A stretch of 64,000 nt of DNA from positions 201,110,681-201,174,680 of the forward strand of contig CP136067.1 of NCBI GenBank assembly GCA_032622095.1. Direction: 5' to 3'. This DNA is from Siphonodentalium dalli. Taxonomy: Eukaryota; Mollusca; Scaphopoda; Gadilida; Siphonodentaliidae. Below the pieces are notes generated by a model that saw only the letters and a list, made by a program, of their open reading frames with translations, was not told where the DNA came from and did not search any database. Shown piece by piece: positions 23,730-35,339 of this stretch. A program made the position numbers and the translations under genes. The number at the start of each line of letters is the position of its first letter. Position 1 is the first letter of the stretch.

Positions 23730-24026
23730 TAGGTCTGTTCTATTGGCATATATCAAAGCACTGTCGTCAGGAATTTCACTGCTTCCGTTTCCCATGAAGT
23801 GACAGATCTTCTTGTTCGTATTGTAGGCAACTCTTTGGCATCCCAGTGTGTAAGCACACGCCCTCTGACACCGCATCATGTTCAAACTATTCATGGTGTA
23901 CATGATGGACAGCGAGGGAGCTGGCACTACGTTCAAATCGGGTGGCTGGCATTGTTCGGCGACCACATACACGCATAGTACAGCACACACCATTCCGAGA
24001 CACCACATGACATCGATCCGATTCAT
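23730..24026 (-). CDS. first exon of a secreted PAN/apple-domain protein
   Basis: Minus-strand exon of 99 codons. It starts with a clear signal peptide (MNRIDVMWCLGMVCAVLC then VYVVAEQ). Next comes a Cys-rich module reading MMRCQRACAYTLGCQRVAYN and KKICHFMG, the C-xxx-C-xxxxx-C ... C core of PAN/apple domains, which mediate protein or carbohydrate binding in extracellular proteins. Codon CTA is followed by GTGAGT at 23729-23724, a good donor in phase 0. Without splicing the frame runs only 12 more residues. Later exons are not identified; a 58 bp repeat array lies downstream. The initiator was chosen because the hydrophobic core directly follows it. The upstream 250 bp is shared with a repeat at 58.5 kb. 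Confidence 0.65.
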
Positions 24027-24145
24027 CTCCCAAATCTCCTCTTTCTATACCCCACAGCAATGTAGTTTATGTCACGCAACTGTAACCCTGTTACACGTGG
24101 ATAGCTGCAAGTGGTATGGTAGTCTGGACGAGGTATACCTGAAAG

Positions 24146-24398
24146 TGGAGTAACATAAAATAAAAAAAACATCCAATACCCTGCAGGGAGCCCCACACAT
24201 ATATAGAAGCATATAGAAGAGTGTCGTCTGCTCATGTTTGTCTGGGGTTCTGTATGGGTGAAATTATAAAATTGTTAAAGAATACAAGAAAAATTTATTA
24301 AAATTGTAAATAATTGTTAGGCCAATGCATTCTCTTATATATGCGAGGCGACCTATGGTCGACTCGCATATATAAGAGAATGCATTGGCACAGGGTAA
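24146..24398. mobile_element. single-hairpin relative of the MITE family
   Basis: Shares two things with 58536-58780. One is a ~110 bp block containing GGGAGCCCCACACATATATA and AGAGTGTCGTCTGCTCATG. The other is an AT-rich spacer (AAATTATAAAATTGTTAAAG) and one hairpin (24321-24389). No TTAA-type ends are seen. It lies immediately upstream of the PAN first exon. The TCTATATAT motif on the minus strand here could double as a TATA box, which is speculative. Confidence 0.7.
24321..24389. repeat. 69 bp hairpin (GCCAATGCATTC family)
   Basis: Perfect-looking copy of the hairpin, bounded on the right by CACAGGGTA. Confidence 0.9.
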
Positions 24399-24399
24399 A

Positions 24400-25059
24400 A
24401 AAATATATATTTGCCTTTTTATCGTTCTGTAGTATCCACAGTACACACATTAGACAGTTTTTATTGAAAAATAATGGACCCCATATGTAAACAAAATATA
24501 CTACCACAAAAAGCATTATTTGTTTTTCAGATATGGACTCCTATTTCAGACATATTTTAGAGGAATAACTTTACTCATAGCAACAGTAAAGTAGGGCCGT
24601 TAATCTTTAGTCAATGCAATGTTTGTGTTGTGAAACAATCAATTTCTTCAGAAACACCTACTTGTTGTGTGGTTGAATAAACTGCTTCAATCTAGTCCTG
24701 CACAAAATCTCTCCAGATTGAATATATCACATGATACAAAACAAATGTAGTTTTCTCGGGACAGTGTTCGATAATTTTACGGAACACTATGATTAACTTT
24801 ATATCAATACCGCAAGTGTTAAATGGGGATAAGCAATTGCAGCCGGTAAACGAGAAGTTAAAGCATGTTTGCAGTATGTGCGGAGGCACGTTTTATGTTG
24901 CGTGACATTGTTGTGAGTCACCATACACGACGCAACAGCAACCAAATTCCGACGTTGACAACTATAGTTAACAACTATTGTATAAGCACAGTATTGGTTA
25001 CTCCTCACAAGACATTACATAGTAGCAGAGCTGTGTTGCGGACTATGAATTAAAGGTAC
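24400..25059. other. no gene seen
   Basis: AT-rich; no supported ORF. Confidence 0.4.
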
Positions 25060-25976
25060 AAAGATGTAAGGCTGAGAAACATTTATCGTACATGGATGCT
25101 AAGAAATTAGATGGTGCCAGACCAACAATTCCTCAAATCACATACTCGGCTGCCGTTTCTAAGAAAAAGTATGTTAGTGCCAGCACTCAGACAGAAAATC
25201 AAACAAAACTCGTCAGTATATCATAGCAACACAAGTTCAGGAGAATAATATTTCTCCTGTTCCTGAACCTGTCTCATAGGCAATGGACACAGCTACTGCA
25301 GGTTTTACGTCTGATCCGAAACCAACTAAGGATTTTGATCCAATTGTTCCAAAACAAAAATCTCCAAGGTCTGTCAAGTCGTTTGACTCCCAGATGCAGA
25401 GGTTGAGCTTTGAGTTTTCAAAGTTTGATGCGACGCTTCGAGAGAATGGGTCAGTTTTGGATGGGTACCCCATTGAATTTTTGGAATGAGGCTGGCTTTC
25501 GGGCGAGGGATCGCCTATCGGTGATGCAATCGCCCGATAGTCAAATTGACGAATTAATTAAGACACACGCCAGATTCATCAGATATCATAACTATCTTAT
25601 CAATCAACCCAAGGCGAGGTTGTGAGTTACTTCCAATATTTTGATATGCGAAAGTCTTAATATTTATATTTGATGAAAACATTTCATGTAGGTTTTCTGT
25701 TTGCTGTTTTCAAAACAGTATTGCTATGTATTTTTATATTCCGTTTTATATGTGTTTGCACAGTGGTCAGTTTTGTTTACGCAATGGTCAGTTTCTTAAT
25801 GGTTCTGGCCCCAATCGAGCACTCACGCTCTGATTTGGGTGTTTTTATTTGTATATATGTTATTACGTTTTAGTCTAATTCACAGTTGCTTCACTCGATT
25901 TTGATAATCTGTTTCTTCTCGTCGTGATATGGCTTTGTTGCTAAAACGACACTAAACCCCAATCAATCATTCAATC
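25060..25976 (+). pseudogene. decayed non-LTR element: ORF1-like piece and 3' tail
   Basis: 25081-25227 reads IPQITYSAAVSKKKYVSAST then QTENQ, a phrase typical of the Ser/Thr-rich linker of LINE ORF1 (gag-like) proteins. 25283-25489 continues as a Pro/Lys-rich 68 aa frame with no domain. The right end (25860-25976) reads CGTGATATGGCTTTGTTGCT, then ACGACACTAAACCCCAATCA and an (ATCA/TTCA)n tail, like the 3' termini of some non-LTR elements. The middle is AT-rich with no RT, so the element is probably internally deleted or two adjacent fragments. Confidence 0.45.
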
Positions 25977-27593
25977 TATCAAACAACATTTCGAAGAAAA
26001 TATTAATAACAGTATTGCTAATTCAATGATTTAGAACTAACTCAAACACATAAGGGCAATATAATATGTAAATAACAATTTGAAACAAAATACACAACTG
26101 TTTCAAGGGAATGAGTATACCTTATGTGAGAAGCAGTCGTCTAATGTCATTGTGGAAATGGAATACGAGAGCTGGCTATGATTCTCGTGCTAAATATGAT
26201 TTATAATCTCGTTATTAACTGCGTACTCCCCATAGGCGTCCCTGGACGTATTTCACTATTGCCATAGAAGCGTCTGTCGACACCGATTTATCAGAATTCG
26301 CGTGCACGGGTAGCAAACAAGATCCATACATTTATGTGCCATACTAAGCGCATGTCACATTACGTTTCGACTCCGGTATATTCAATATACACCCCTCGAC
26401 GCCGCTATTTCAGGATATAAAATGTCACCATTGTATTGATCATATCATGGAGGGGGCCTATATAAATCTGCAGGAAATATGTAATGTATGAATGCGGTGC
26501 TCCTCTTCCTCTTACACGTTTCGAATGTTGTCAATGCGGAAAACTTTAACTACATAATTAATTTTCTTAAATAATGGCAATGCAGTTTTATAAAAGTTAT
26601 GAGCAATTCCGCGATTGTGAACACCCCTAACCACCATATATGGCTTTAACACAGCCACTTCGGAACAGATTCCCCGAACAATGGCGATGACTACATATAA
26701 TTGTGGTCAAACTCGGCGACCAAACAATTTCCACTGAGAGTTGTTGAGACCTACCATTTTCCATAGCTGACTCCGACAGCGAGACTTACATATTAACTAT
26801 TTATGTTGGTATATTTTACCCATTATCTTCCTGGTAAAAGTTACCACAGTTATACCGCCGTGGAACCACCTAGATGGCGCCATTAATTTGTATAACAGAC
26901 AGACAAACCATATTAAGCCCAAACCCTAATAATATTTTTGGGTTTTTGAGAGCCTTCATACGCGTGATTTCTAAGCTTTTTATATGCACGTACACTCCGA
27001 AACTATAAACACCCCATACTGAATCAGTTAGTCAAGCGTTTTGACATTTATATATATATGCAGTACATTTCTTACCTTCAAGACCAAATGATAACGAACA
27101 CAGTCACAAAACAATCCCACAACGGGAATCCTGGTCAGTGATTCCACTTTAATGTTCCACAACGGAAATCCTGGTCAGTGATTCCACTCTAATGATTTCC
27201 AATATGAAGGTCTGCGGTTCCTTTCAACAATTGCCCACGTTAGTAGCGCGATCAGCTCCCTAAACTCTGATTGGCAACGTGAGAACAATTTCCTATCTAG
27301 ATAATATTTAATGATATTCCAAGCCAACGCCGTGTATCAATTGTTTACGTCCCACCCCTGTTGCGTACACAATTCCAATATATTTGCGTCTCATGGAGGT
27401 ATTGTTTTCCAGTATCTGAAAATCGTTATGCTGCACACGATGTTATATGGTGTGTGATTTCATCGCATATACTTGCGATGTAAGATCCTCATGTATGCAC
27501 GGCATACGATTTTAGCCATACCAACATTGTTTGAGTGTTAAATAAGCCGATAATGCACTTATACCCGTTATTCCGTTTTATGCGCGTGCCACA
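25977..27593. other. no gene; one 39 bp tandem duplication
   Basis: Apart from 27117-27194, where a 39 bp unit with AATCCTGGTCAGTGATTCCA is duplicated, no supported features. Confidence 0.5.
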
Positions 27594-29320
27594 ATGAACA
27601 CACATTTTAAAGAGCGGTATGCCGTTAGTTGGTTTACTCGTGTTTCACCTAAATCGTGCAGTCTGGACTCAATACCTACAGACCTCATAATTAAACATAT
27701 CGACTTCATGATAGAGCCATTGACCAACTTGATTAATGCGTCACTTTCTAGTGGTTCAGTTCCCGCCTGTTTTAAAGAAGCAATTGTGGTTCCTCTCTTT
27801 AAGAAATCGGGTCTCGATCCTGATATTCTAAATGACTACAGAGCAGTATCTAACCTGCAGTTTATATCAAAAGTATTGGAGAAAATTGTTCTGTTTCAAC
27901 TCAAAACGCACCTCAACAATAATAAACTACGGGAACCTTTCCAGTCTGTTTATCGCACAGGGCATAGCACTGAGGCCGCGATGCTGAAAATAACATCTTA
28001 TCTTCTTGTTGCGTCTGATGAAGGTCTCGTTTTGCATTCTGTGTCTGTTAGACCTTAGAGCAGCGTTCGACACAAATTCTACTACATCGACTTGAAAGAT
28101 CATTCTGCATATCCGGTACTGTTCTACCATGGTTCGTTTCTTACCTAACTGGTCGTCAACAGAGAATACAAATTGGCAATGTGTTGTCACAGTATTACAA
28201 TCTTGATTTTGGCGTGCCCCAGGGGTAAATTCTAGGACCAATTCTATACCTGTTGTACACCAAACCTATCGGTGCTGTTGTACGATCGCAAGGCATATGT
28301 GTGCACATGTATGCAGACGACACACAGTTATACCTTTCCGGCAGACCCGATCAAGACTCATACCTAGTGAATAGGATCGAGAGCTGTCTTTCCTCTGTTA
28401 AAACATGGATGACCTCCAATAAACTGATGTTAAACAATGACAAAACTGAAGTCATGTGGGTTGCAAAATCATCTATTGTCAACCAATTGTGCATTACATC
28501 ACTGCAAGCAGAACGTGACACTATTATCTTCTCTTCGTGTGTCAAATATCTAGGAGTCCATCTCGATCGAACACTGTCTATGGAGACACATATCGACCAC
28601 CTCTGCAGGTCTATATTCTTGGAACTGCGACGCCTTGGCCAGTTCCGCAAATATCTCACTGTTGACGCAGCGAAAAAACTTGTTGCTTCGTTTGTTACAA
28701 GTCGTCTAGACTACTGTAACATACTATTATTCCGGCTCCCCGATTCGCAAATCAGCAGATCTCAACGCTTGCAGGACACCGCCGCCAGAATTGTACTTCG
28801 AAGAAGGAAAGGCTGTATCGTAACAACCATGCACGCCGACCTTCACTGGCTACATATCAAAGATCCGATACAATTCAAAATAGCTACATTTGGTTTCCGT
28901 CGGATGTTTGTCTCTGATTCCCTTCCCGAATATATTAACAGTCTGGTATATCCATTCACTCCCCGGCGAACACTTCGTTCTGGTGAATCGTCCCTTCTCT
29001 GCCCTCAAGGTGCAAATCTTATGATCGTCGGCGAGAGAGCTTTCTCTGTAGCCTGTCCCGACATTTGGAACTCTCTATCAAATGAAATGCGGCAATCTTG
29101 TTTGCTAACCGATTTTCGATCTGCATTAAAAACTTATATGTTTCGACGACGCTACCCCGACACAAAGAAAACTAAAACAAAATCTTATTAATAATATATA
29201 TAATTCCACATATCTGTTGATTAAGTTGCATGTGCATTTCTTGTGTATTTATAGAATGTGTAAAGCGCTTAGGACCCCTTACGGGGGATAGACGCTATAT
29301 TAATATTATTATTATTATTG
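27594..29320 (+). pseudogene. L2-like LINE, RT to 3' end
   Basis: Near-complete RT of an L2-clade LINE. Fingers with KSCSLDSIPTDLI, YRAVSNLQFISKVLEK and a GHSTEAAML motif (27640-28010). Motif A as VLDLRAAFDT after a one-base frameshift near 28050. Motif B as VPQG followed by TAA (28213-28215) where Ser is expected, then ILGP. Motif C is an intact MYADDTQLYLS (about 28310). A long open C-terminal half runs to 29191. The 3' UTR ends GTAAAGCGCTTAGGACC...GACGCTATATTAAT and an (ATT)n tail near 29320, as L2 elements do. Only two disabling changes are seen from the fingers onward, so it is one of the younger LINEs here. Endonuclease absent. Confidence 0.9.
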
Positions 29321-30230
29321 TCAGCCCCTAGCAGTCGATAAGAGCACTAAACACTCTCAGTTTCAGTTCGTTGTGGACTAAAAATAGGTGATTGGGCGCC
29401 GATTATGCAGCTTGTTCTCCCGCGTATAATATATTTTATTTTAGGACGATAATCTGCTTAGATTCGTTAATTAACAGAAAGTGAGAGCTTTTTAGTCACA
29501 TTATCGACGCATAATGACTTCATGATATGTCAATTGTGTGCGGACAATGATACAAATAAAGCAACTCTCAATGTATCAGGTGTACGCTCTTTAAAATGTG
29601 TCTCAATTTGGCCCCCGCCATATAACGAAAACACGCATATATATGAGTCCATCATCTACTTCACTACTTCACTTATGTGCGTATTTGGGCGAGGATATGA
29701 CGGATTATGAACATGAAACAAATCCTCTTATAAGACGACAACGTGGTGGTTTTCGGGAAAAAATATGCTCCACTAGCAATGTGTTATGGCGAATCAATTT
29801 CTTCTTCTGCGTATGTAGCATAATTATACGATCTTCATACAATTGGCGATTGTATGAATGGGTGCAATATCATGTCCATCACCGTGAAAGTATACTATCG
29901 CTGATGAATACAACAATAATTGATTCACTCATTACACGTATTTAACTGCAGTATATCCGGAACGGACATTCAGTCGGCTATGGTGGATGTACACATATGT
30001 ATTGTTTAATGTGTTCTCAGCATTGTAGTTATTCAACACATTCATACGTTATATCACTACATTTCTTTGCTTGTTATAGTGGCCTGGTGTGTTATTTCCA
30101 TGTCTGATTGAACTGTTCACCCTTGTCATTACTCAAATTGTTTTATGCTAGACAGTTAGTTCGCGTGAAGTCTACGATTCTATCGTAGAAAATAAAAATA
30201 TCTATATATATATAACCTGTCGTCTGTGTG
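29321..30230. other. no supported gene
   Basis: A 115 aa open stretch at 29598-29945 (+) has no recognised domain. Confidence 0.4.
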
Positions 30231-31455
30231 CACTGTTAGAAATTACTGTCGGTTCGACGGTTTCGGGCCGTCATAATCGACGGTCTCATACCGTTTCGTC
30301 AGCTTGACGGTCCCATACCGTTATTTTATGTGCCCATGAAAATTGTCTAAATTAAATATTTTTGTGATTCAAAGTCATCGCGTCAAAATTCAATAGTATA
30401 TTTATCGACGACCATATTATATACGACAATGACTCCATACAGTATGACTGAATCTTACTCTGATGATATTTAATATGTATTAGTACTCCGACATTCATTC
30501 CGTGTTATGCGGACGGTACGCATATTGACGAGTATATTGGTCGGTACGTATATTGATGAGTACGTTATTCCGGGTTCAAGTTCTCGTTTTAGCACTCATA
30601 TCATTTTTTAGCCATTTTACTTTGGCGTTGCATATTTGATCCAAACTATTGTTTTTTGGGAAACTGTTATCTGTTCGATGTGGACAGTTGTAAAGACGGT
30701 CTGATTTAGGTTCCTTTGATAACCGGACAAGTTTCAATTCGGCGAACATCGGCTTTAATCTTTGACAAGTTCCACTAAATTAAAGAGTAGAGATTCATCA
30801 TGCCAATCGATTCATGGCGTAATCCGGGGTCTGACTTCATTTGACTCAGTGATGATGTTGAAATTGACAGTGTTGTGAATTGGTATCAAACACTGGCACA
30901 TGTACTGACACAAGAGGATACAAGTACACTTAACACGAGCTTCGATGTCAACCAATAGTGACAACAATAACAACGACTCAACGAGCAGCTATTACTATTA
31001 GAATGTTGACTATCCTGTTGATAGTCTTCTGTATATGTTTGTTTCAAAGAACATGCATGTACATATACAAGAGAGGTTACACATGTACATGTACTGTACG
31101 CATCAGTGTAATTCACATGAGCTTCATTATCCACAACAACACTGTAAACAATGAACTGACGCCGCGCAGTGACGGATGATCACATATCTAAAATTCCAAC
31201 GTTACAATTACATGGACCAATTCATCCTGTGTTCATCAATGTTTTTTGAAACGTGTGGATATAAGACATTGTCATCATTCGCCATGTTATCGTCAAGTTA
31301 TTACGAAAATTTACCGGGAGTACACTATTGGTTGGATGTTCTTATCAAACTATCTTTGACTACAGGAGAACATTGTCGCCAAGTCATTGCGCATAGTAAT
31401 TATCCGATCTGCTGTTGTCTTGAAGGTTCCAATCACAACTAGCCGTTATTCATAT

Positions 31456-32600
31456 TAGTGTAGTGACTGTTCAAAAGTGCCATTTTGTTATATTATGTCA
31501 AGTTATGTGTGCTCTTTCAGAAAGTGAACTAGAAACAGCTTTCTGGTCAATATTAACCCTTGTTTCCAGTATAAATCCAAAATGGCCACAATATTCAACC
31601 TTTATTTCACCATGACGTTCCAACTGGTATACAATTTAAGGCATATGCCTAATATAGGTGTCATTCCACCCGGCATTTCATATTTTGACGATAGTAGCAA
31701 CCTAGGCTGACCAAATTTGAAATTTATCACTTTTTGGACCAAAAATATGAAATTTTGTCATAAAATCATTCTCATTTCAATTATTTCGGAATAATAAACA
31801 GACAATTTCTCAAAACTGTTTAAGTGCAGATCAAAGGTTAAGATCTTAAAAATTTCGGAAATATATACTGTAAACAAAACATACAACATCTAGGACAAAT
31901 TCATAACCATATTTTAGAAATTTTGAATTATGTTACCCCTCACCCCAAAAATCATGAAATTTTGGATGAGAATCTCTAAAGGACACTATTCGATCACATT
32001 TCTAAATACTGTAATGGCAATTACATACACAACAACCAAAGTTGAAATTAAACACTTTTTCGACTAAACGTATGCAATTTTGTAAGAAAATCCTCGTCAT
32101 TTCAAATATTTTGGTCAAATAAATGGTTATTTACTCATAGGATATTTGCGACAGTTCACATTCTTTGGTCTTATATGTTTTGGACATATATACTGAAAAC
32201 AATGAATACATTTTATGTGGCTAATATCTAACATCTTTTCAGAAAATTTGGTTTATGTTACCCTTCACCCCAAAATCACGAAAATGTGACTTTGTTTAAG
32301 GATTCAATAAATCTTTGGTTAAATCTTATAAACTGAGTTTGTTGATCACAATTTATCATATATGATAATTTAACAACCTCATTGTCATTATACTGTTGAA
32401 ATTTACAATTGTATGCCTAATAACAATTATATTTGATCATTTCAAATATTTTCAACCAATATAAGGGCAATTTCTCAAACATTTCCCAAGATAATATACA
32501 ATATGCGGTTTTCAAAGATTCGGAAATGAATGTGGAATACAACATATATAAAGGTGTATACATGTAATGTTTTGGTGAAATAGAATAAAAATTTAAAAAA
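31456..32600 (+). repeat. left inverted arm of the nested element
   Basis: Reverse-complement partner of about 35340-36603. Landmarks are TTATGTCAAGTTATGTGTGC, GTTACCCCTCACCCCAAAAA and a repeated TTACCC(T/C)TCACCCC module. Confidence 0.8.
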
Positions 32601-33850
32601 TCTATTATTCCATCAATGGATACATTGCATATCACAATTACATCTACATAACTCTTTGCCTGGTAAACCAGATTTTGCACGTATGCATCAGTTACAAGTT
32701 TGGGATTTGCAACAACACTTAATGAGTTCTGAACACACATCTGCAGCTTGTCATGACAAGTGTACCACAATCCTGCCCTGTAGACGGTACGTTTCATATG
32801 CTGTACCTTCTATTGAGCGACAAGTTTTGGTGAAGAATACTCTTCGTGCCTCGTTAATCAGCAACGTTTGACAACCTTTATTATAAGTAATGATAATGAA
32901 ACGTTCGAGTTCATTGAAAATATCTCAGGACAAATCTAGTTGAATAAAAGGTTGATTCGCCAATAGAAGAAATGTATCTGTGATCACGGGGTAATATTTC
33001 CATGCCATCCAGAAACTTGTTTTGCCCTTTCTATGGAAGAAAGAAGTTGTAACGCAACCTGATATTGAATGCAATATGTGTAAACACATATCATCGCCCA
33101 GATTTTTCCGTTTGCTGTTGGCACAATTCTAATATCAGCTTCCTCCTGACAACAGATGGACATGGAAGAATTTGCCATTTTGAGAGTTGACGAACCTTCT
33201 GTCATGTGTATCACTTTATTATCACATGTAACATGTTCTGATGCTTTACTTGTCAGGAATTCAAATAGTTCAAGCTTATTGTCAGAAGCACGGAGGAAGT
33301 AGTTCTATTTTTTCGGAATCTTAGTTTGGGCACCAACTTTTTATCCAAGACCTGTACCATGATTCTCACGAGTGCTGCCTTTTGTGCTACCTTCAAAATA
33401 CCTGTCCCACACAACATATATGATAGTAACACTTCTTAGTTTGTAGAGTAGAAACTTCATTAAAGAAGATCCTGTCGCAGGTACAATCATATCCACAAGA
33501 ACGCCTCCATTGAATATTTTGCACTGAACATTTTTAGGTGGGTCCGATATATCTCCAGTTGCTTCCCGGATACATCCCAGCAAATCAGATTTTGTCCCCA
33601 TCTTGAATTTACCTCCTGTTGATAAGGCGGGGGAAATAGCTTATTCTCATTAGAGAAAAACACGCCTGGGTCCCCATCATGCAATTGGTTCGGGGAAACA
33701 ACTAGCCATCTCATTATTGTTGCTGGGCTCTCTGTTAAACCTATCAACCCTCCATTTACTTTCAATTTGATGTTCTCCTGTTCACACACTTGATCAATTG
33801 GAATAGCAGAGAAGCGATTTCTGGTTTTTTGAACTGCTCAATGTTGTTCG
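32400..33850 (-). pseudogene. Academ-like protein remnant, minus-strand copy
   Basis: Read leftward: VFFSNENKLFPPPYQQ and WGQNLICWDVSGK (33740-33560), then KSDLLGCIREATGDI and VVWDRYFEGSTKGSTRE (33590-33350), then a segment with CCQEEADIRIV (about 33140), then AGLWYTCHD (about 32760). After it, in a shifted frame, is a remnant Cys-rich tail with repeated TGT/TGC codons (32720-32640). This is the order of the family as I know it from mollusc and cnidarian genomes. There are several frameshifts, and the part between the EEAD motif and the tail is mostly deleted. Not functional. Confidence 0.6.
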
Positions 33851-33884
33851 AAAACACTACTACCAGAAATAAAATATTGGACGA

Positions 33885-35100
33885 ATGTGCAAGATATTCG
33901 ATGGAGGCGCTTGCGATAGGATCTACTTTTGATGATTACGCAGTCACTAATGAAGTTTCTAGTCTACGAACTAAGAAGTGTTTATGTCATATATATTGTG
34001 CGGGACAGGTATTTTGAAGGCAGCACAACAGGCAGCACTCATTAGAATCGTGGTAGAGGTCTTGGACGAAAAGTTGGTGGCCAAACTAAGATTCCGAAGA
34101 AGAAAAAACGCCTGCTTCCGTGATTCTGACAATAAGCTTGATCGAACTATTTGAATTCCTGACAAGTAATGCGTCAGAACATGTTATACACGTGATGATA
34201 AAGAGATAAACATGACAGAATGTTCGTCAACTCTCAAAATAGAAAATTCTTCCAAGTACATCTTGAGAAACTGTTAAAATTGTGCCATACATTATTCATG
34301 CGCTTTCTAAGCCTTTCTTGTGGGCTGACGGCAATCCATATTTGGATTGTTGACACAAATGTCCTGATAATTCTCCTCTGTCAGTTTTCAAAGTTTACCG
34401 ATGCCAACAGTGGTGCTGATATATTGGTTTCATTAGGAAAAGGCAAAGCTAAACATTGTACCATGTCAACAGTACATGTTCCGCTCTGGGCGACGATAAT
34501 TGTTTATCTCTACCCATTTTCATTCGATATCTGGTTGTGATACCACTTCCTTATTCCATGGAAAGGGCAGAAAATGTTTCTGGATGGCATGGAAAGATTA
34601 TCCCGCGATCACAGATACATGTACATTTCTTCTATTGGCGATCAACCTTTTATTCAACTAGATTTGTCCTCAGATATTTTCGAAGAACTCGAAAGTTTCA
34701 TTATCATTAATTATAATAAAGGTAGTCAAAAGTTGCTAATTAACGAGGCATGAAGAAAATTCTCCAAAACTTGTCGCTCAAAAGGGTTCCTAACACAGCA
34801 TATGAATGAGCCGTCTACCAGGCAGGATTGTGGTACACTTGCCATGACATAACAATTCCAATACCTGAACCGCGTGACTGGGGATGGACAGTTGAAGACC
34901 ATGGATGTAAACCATTGTGGACTACGTTACCAGAAGCTGTAGATGTGTGGTCAGAACTCATCAAAAGTGTTGTTGCAAATCCCAAACTTGTAACAGGTGC
35001 AAATGTGCAAAAGCTTATTTACCATGCACACAGTTATGTAGATGTAATTGTGATATTAACAATGCTTAAAATATTTTATTCAACGTATCAACAAGGTCAC
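33885..35100 (+). pseudogene. Academ-like protein remnant, plus-strand copy
   Basis: Divergent partner of the minus-strand copy; alignment begins at the GGCGCTTGCGATAGGATCT region. Segments: AIHIWIVDTNVLIILL and QFSKFTDANSGADILVS (34335-34440), GDDNCLSLPIF (about 34490), PFIQLDLSSDIFEELE (about 34650), AVYQAGLWYTCHD and EPRDWGWTVEDHGCKPLWTT (34805-34930). In the +1 frame at about 34975-35055 is a Cys-rich tail including CKCAKAYLPCTQLCRC. The region around the EEAD motif is eroded. Broken by stops and frame changes. Confidence 0.6.
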
Positions 35101-35339
35101 CAGTGATTATAACATGACAATCTATGTGTTGCTATCTATCGGCTGGTATGATCAGACTGAACAATATAGTTATACATGTATAACATAACAGACATGAATT
35201 TAAGAACAGAGTATAAACAATGATAGACCATCTTTATGTTATGTGTATTATTGATGGACAAATTAAAGTTGTGATCTGAAATACTTGTCCATATATACAC
35301 CCCTCTTGTATGCTAAATTTGTAAATTACATAAATCAAT

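Noticed and set aside
31456-31460. CACTA-type terminus reading of the nested element
   Set aside because: The element begins TAGTG and ends CACTA, the reverse of CACTA transposons, which begin CACTA and end TAGTG.
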